This document shows positions 34,468 through 37,679 of a DNA stretch of 37,679 nt, one piece after another (the stretch's first letter is position 1; every line of letters starts with the position of its first letter). The DNA is from Isotricha intestinalis (lineage: Eukaryota > Ciliophora > Litostomatea > Vestibuliferida > Isotrichidae). The stretch lies in NCBI GenBank assembly GCA_023807065.1, contig JAJJLU010000488.1, forward strand, positions 1-37,679, written 5' to 3'. The translations under genes were made by a program, and so were the position numbers. A model generated the notes under the pieces. It was given only the letters and a program-made list of their open reading frames with translations, made no database searches and had not been told where the DNA came from.

Positions 34468-36168
34468 TCATACATCTAATAAATTTTTTTTTAAGTCTTT
34501 ATTTATAATAGAAATATTATGATTAAGATAAAACTTTTTTGATATTTCAAAGCAATTAGAAAAATTATTTTTATCTTTCTCAAATAAAATAGTTTTTTTC
34601 TTAGGTAAACTATTAGATTCCCTAGTAGATGAAGTAGGTAACATAGAATTTAAAGGTAATTTAACAGCAGAAAAATTTCTATTATTACCATGATTATTAT
34701 AATATTTTAATATTTTTAGTGGAGGCTCAGTATATAAATTATCATTTTTTTGTAAAGAAGGAAATTCAGTATAATTTCTTAAAGAAAAATTTCTGTTATG
34801 ACGAGATGTATAATTTAAAAAAAAATAATCATTATTATTCATCATTTTATCGTTTGAAAATGCTGTTTCTTTTCTTCTTAATGTAAATAATATTTTCTTT
34901 TTAGTATTTTTATATTCTAATATTGATTTTGGTAAATCCATTTTATCTAAAATTTTCCCTTTTGATTTATTAATTTTATTTATTATTATATCTCTATATT
35001 TATTTTGTTTTGTTTCTGCTTTTTTATTTACATTTCTTATTTCTTCAATTCTTTTTTTAAAAGTTTTAATTTTTTCAGAGCATAAACTTTTAATTTTATT
35101 ATATAAACCTTTAGTAACAAAATCATTAAAATCAGATAAAGGAATTTCTAAAATTTGAGAATTATCAACTTCACAAATAATACTAAATAAATATTTATCA
35201 GTATGATTAGTATATTCAATATCACCAATTATTTGTCCTTTACCATATTCAACTATTTTATATTCATATTTTTCATTATAATAATTTTTTAATTCAAAAT
35301 TCATATTATAAGCACTTCCTCTTGAAATTGCTTTATTTTTATCAAAAGAAGATAAATCATAAATTGTTTTCATTTTAACTAAAGAATTAAAATAAACTTG
35401 AAAATTACCATTAATAATAATAAATAATTTATCAAATTTATCTCCTTTTTTACAAAGGTATTCTCCTTTGAATATAATTTTTTTTTTCATAATATTATAT
35501 AAATTAGAGAGAAAATCACCATAAATATAAGAACTGAAAATTTTCATTTCACTTAAAAAATCTAAAATATAATGTTTTTCTAAAAATTCAGTTTTTTCAA
35601 AAATTAAAATATAATCATTTCTGGAAATTTCACCAATAACAGTAAAACTTCTAGTTTCAGTTAAAACTTCTCTTTTTAACTTTTTCATATCATCAAAACC
35701 ATATTCATCACCTTTAAATAAATAATAATCAGGTTCTTTATTAACATGTGCAGAAATACTATTTTTAAAAGACCATACAATTTTTTCTATGAATTTTAAT
35801 CTTTTTGTTCCTTTCTTTTTATTTCCTCTTAATAAATATTTTTTTGGTGGTTTATATACTACAATTTTACCTTCTAATATAATAAATAAACTTGATATTG
35901 GCTCTTTTACTCTATAAATTGCTTCTCCTGCTTCAAATGTTTTTATTTCCATTCTTTTTATTATTGTTCTATACATTAATTCTCCATATTTTTTATTTGA
36001 AAGAATTTTTTGAAAAAATTTCAAATTTTTTAAATTATCATATAATATATTTAAATCTTTGTAAGTTCGATTCTGTGATTTTAAATATATTTTCTCTAAT
36101 ATTGGGTTTATTTTTATTTTTTCCTCTATAAATTTAGATTTTATGATTAAATTGGAAAAAATGTCCAT
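34468..36168 (-). CDS. Cytosolic protein with two cyclic-nucleotide-binding-like domains
   Basis: A 566-residue protein with tandem CAP_ED/cNMP-binding folds. The first, about 55-210, has the beta-barrel start FEAGEAIYRVKEPISSLFIILEGKI and a GDEYGFDD turn. The second, about 220-370, has GEYLCKKGDKFDKLFIIINGNF and GKGQIIGDIEY. In neither is the conserved phosphate-binding cassette (FGE followed by Arg-Ala-Ala/Thr) intact: GDIEYTNHTDKYLF replaces the canonical Arg. Binding of cAMP/cGMP is therefore doubtful, and the domains may bind another ligand or act only as scaffolds. A Lys-rich tail of about 180 residues follows, with no kinase, channel or membrane part. The layout resembles a PKA regulatory subunit lacking the dimerisation region. 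The stop is TGA. Families of such proteins are common in ciliates. Confidence 0.82.
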   Translation of the reverse strand: MDIFSNLIIKSKFIEEKIKINPILEKIYLKSQNRTYKDLNILYDNLKNLKFFQKILSNKKYGELMYRTIIKRMEIKTFEAGEAIYRVKEPISSLFIILEGKIVVYKPPKKYLLRGNKKKGTKRLKFIEKIVWSFKNSISAHVNKEPDYYLFKGDEYGFDDMKKLKREVLTETRSFTVIGEISRNDYILIFEKTEFLEKHYILDFLSEMKIFSSYIYGDFLSNLYNIMKKKIIFKGEYLCKKGDKFDKLFIIINGNFQVYFNSLVKMKTIYDLSSFDKNKAISRGSAYNMNFELKNYYNEKYEYKIVEYGKGQIIGDIEYTNHTDKYLFSIICEVDNSQILEIPLSDFNDFVTKGLYNKIKSLCSEKIKTFKKRIEEIRNVNKKAETKQNKYRDIIINKINKSKGKILDKMDLPKSILEYKNTKKKILFTLRRKETAFSNDKMMNNNDYFFLNYTSRHNRNFSLRNYTEFPSLQKNDNLYTEPPLKILKYYNNHGNNRNFSAVKLPLNSMLPTSSTRESNSLPKKKTILFEKDKNNFSNCFEISKKFYLNHNISIINKDLKKNLLDV

Positions 36169-36459
36169 CTTTCGTTTTTTATGTTTAATAGTATTAATGA
36201 AATTTTTTATTCTTTTTTTTATTAATTAATTTATTATTTTCAAATTTTTAAATTGGGTAAGTTTTTATTATTAATTTAAATAATTCTTTTTTTTATATAA
36301 TTTATATTTACTATTAATTTTAATTAATTATTTTTTTTTTTCCTATTTTAGATACTTTTATTATTTATTATAATATAATTACACAATTCATATATTATAA
36401 TAATTAAAATTAACTATGTAAAAAGTTCTTTTAACTCATTAAACAATAAATTTGTTTTT

Positions 36460-37482
36460 TCATTTATTAACATCATTAATATTATTTTTAAGAATTTTTG
36501 AAGAAATAGAAGAAAAAGAAACCTTTGAATTATTTAAATCAAAAGGAAAATGTAAATTAGAAGAATTATCAAAGGCTGAATTTTTATCATTTAAAAGAGC
36601 ATTTTTTAAATTATAACTGCCATTAAAATCAATAATTCCATTATCATTAAATTCAAAATTTTCATTTTTATTTTCAGGAAAAATTATATAAAGACCTAAC
36701 TCTTCATTATAATTTTTTCCTTCAATAAATAATTGATGTTCCATTGATAAAGTATTAAGTAAATTATCATCTTGAATTAAACAATTATTGATTTCTTCTT
36801 TTGTTTTATTAAATATATTTTGAACTTGTGAAGGTGAAATATATTCCAAATTTAATTCATTTTTTGATTGAATAGCTATTAACTTTTTATTATCTTTATT
36901 AACTATATTTCTTATATCTTCATAAGTTAAATAAGTATATTTATTATAAATTTCACTTTCTTTTTTTTTATCATAATTTTGATTTAACTTTAATATTAAT
37001 TTATTTATTTTATTTTCTTCTTCTTTTAATTTTATTATATTACTAATATTTTCTTCATTTTCTTTTATATTTATGAAATTTCTATTTTCAAACTCAAATT
37101 CTTTTCCTAATATTCCTTGTTTAAGCCAAAGAACTTTATTTTTTCCTTCTTTTCTAATAAATCCAATTCCTAGTTTAAATATTATTATTTATATTTTTTT
37201 ACCTTCTAAAACGTTTGTTATATCATAAATTCTTCTTTTTTTTACTTTTAATTTCTTAACTACATCATTTATATTTATTAAAAAATTCTTTGATTCTTTC
37301 ACATATTTCATAAATGCTCTTGTTAATTCATCTAATGAATTTTCTTGCCTTTCTTTTTTTTGTTTTTTATCTAAATTTTTTTTTAAATTTCTTTTTTTTA
37401 ACTTTTTCCCACTTTTTTTATGAGGAGTATTATTTACTTTTGAATCTGATAATTTTATTGAAGATTGCTTTTTATATTTCAT
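36460..37482 (-). CDS. E2F-family transcription factor (two exons)
   Basis: Exons 37482-37203 and 37169-36460 join to 329 residues. The winged-helix DNA-binding domain (residues about 50-115) carries the E2F signature KKRRIYDITNVLEG^IGFIRK, where the caret marks the intron, followed by KEGKNKVLWL. A leucine-rich coiled coil (about 130-160) and a marked-box-like segment with LIAIQSKNELNLEYISP follow, the elements used to dimerise with DP and, in classical E2Fs, to contact DNA-bending partners. The presence of IGFI in place of the DP-type sequence makes it E2F rather than DP. E2F/DP heterodimers control S-phase genes. No Rb-binding motif is obvious in the Asn/Ser-rich C-terminus. The first 35 residues are strongly basic and may be a nuclear-localisation signal. 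Its start lies 128 bp from the telomere repeats. The stop is TGA. Confidence 0.93.
37170..37202 (-). other. 33-nt spliceosomal intron in E2F
   Basis: On the minus strand it runs GTAAAA to CTAG with A/T-only interior. It sits in phase 1 inside a Gly codon (G^GA), in the middle of the most conserved E2F block. Splicing gives VLEGIGFI; retention reads Lys-Lys-Ile and then TAA. Agreement with the family sequence makes this the best-supported intron in the window. Confidence 0.95.
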
Positions 37483-37610
37483 TTAATGTATCCTCTTTTA
37501 AAGATTTTACAAAAAAATAAATAATATAATTATAAAAGGGTTAAATTAATTATGAAAAGAAATATTTAAATAATATTAGAAATATTGAATAATAAATCTA
37601 ACAAAAATAT
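37483..37610. promoter_or_regulatory. 128-bp subtelomeric spacer, E2F promoter region
   Basis: Between the E2F start codon and the first telomere unit lie only 128 bp of A/T-rich, non-repetitive sequence. There is no subtelomeric repeat, satellite or transposon. The E2F promoter must lie here. A slightly G-richer patch, aaaagggttaaat at about 37535, is the only feature in it. Confidence 0.55.
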
Positions 37611-37679
37611 ATTGGGGATTGGGGATTGGGGATTGGGGATTGGGGATTGGGGATTGGGGATTGGGGATTGGGGATTGGG
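37611..37679 (+). repeat. Telomere, (ATTGGGG)n, nearly ten perfect 7-bp units
   Basis: The last 69 bases are a perfect tandem array of ATTGGGG (phase-equivalent TTGGGGA, complementary strand CCCCAAT), with the G-rich strand 5'->3' toward the end. Position at the sequence end, perfect periodicity and strand orientation are those of a telomere. The unit is like the ciliate TTGGGG unit plus one A. Confidence 0.92.

Noticed and set aside
1..37679. tRNA, rRNA, CRISPR or transposon sequences
   Set aside because: No GGTTCRA T-loop with flanking stems, no rRNA core motifs, no spaced direct repeats, and no transposase, reverse transcriptase or terminal inverted repeat was seen on either strand.

Overview
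This window is nuclear DNA from an AT-rich, gene-dense microbial eukaryote, most likely a ciliate. It ends on the right in a telomere: nearly ten copies of a 7-bp unit, ATTGGGG (CCCCAAT on the other strand), with the G-rich strand running 5'->3' toward the end. Coding sequence uses the standard genetic code. TAA, TGA and TAG all serve as terminal stops, and the long reading frames contain none internally. Two introns can be placed confidently because they restore conserved or continuous frames. They are 28 and 33 nt, GT-AG. Tiny introns, G4-rich telomeres, a ciliary protein gene and large families of cyclic-nucleotide-binding, LRR and WD40 proteins fit a ciliate. The standard code would exclude Tetrahymena/Paramecium-type lineages and fits groups such as Stentor-like or litostome (for example rumen) ciliates. 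That lineage call is inference.

Layout, left to right. (1) 1-2088, minus: C-terminally truncated LRR protein. (2) 2180-3022, minus: TSR3, an 18S rRNA modification enzyme, divergent from (3) 3090-6833, plus: EF-hand/WD40 ciliary protein of the CFAP337/WDR49 type. (4) 6898-8073, plus: PP2C phosphatase. (5) 8379-10160, plus: RING/B-box/coiled-coil/WD40 protein. (6) 10642-11058, minus: small acidic, probably N-myristoylated protein, divergent from (7) 11131-12522, plus: unknown basic protein. (8) 12632-13456, minus: membrane RING-CH (MARCH-like) E3. (9) 13565-14518, minus: START-domain protein, divergent from (10) 14611-16491, plus: SEC63. (11) 16591-17425, minus: two-exon protein of unknown function. 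(12) About 17515-17807: region resembling a decayed coding sequence. (13) 17872-18756, minus: coiled-coil protein. (14) 19096-19512, plus: small Cys-rich zinc-binding protein. (15) 19862-24679, minus: USP32-like deubiquitinase carrying a 187-bp pure polypyrimidine/polypurine tract. (16) 24940-27660, plus: VPS54/VPS50-like tethering subunit. (17) 27826-32073, minus: giant Asn-rich protein. (18) 32219-33886, minus: ER thioredoxin-fold protein with a lost CxxC and a KSDL tail. (19) 33948-34220, minus: small single-pass membrane protein. (20) 34468-36168, minus: protein with two cyclic-nucleotide-binding domains. (21) 36460-37482, minus: two-exon E2F transcription factor, starting about 130 bp from the telomere.

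The genes do not form one pathway. They are a housekeeping mix: ribosome maturation, ER translocation and folding, endosome/Golgi tethering, ubiquitin ligation and removal, signalling, cilium and cell cycle. Organisation is very compact. Divergent starts are often only 67-92 bp apart, convergent ends about 100-165 bp apart (349 and 481 bp in two cases), and one tandem pair is 64 bp apart. No tRNA, rRNA, transposon or CRISPR was recognised. I found no evidence for a wholly new biological system. The most unusual items are the 7-bp telomere unit with an abrupt gene-to-telomere junction, the stop-interrupted coding-like segment in 17515-17807, the RING-B-box-WD40 fusion and the redox-incompetent PDI-like protein.
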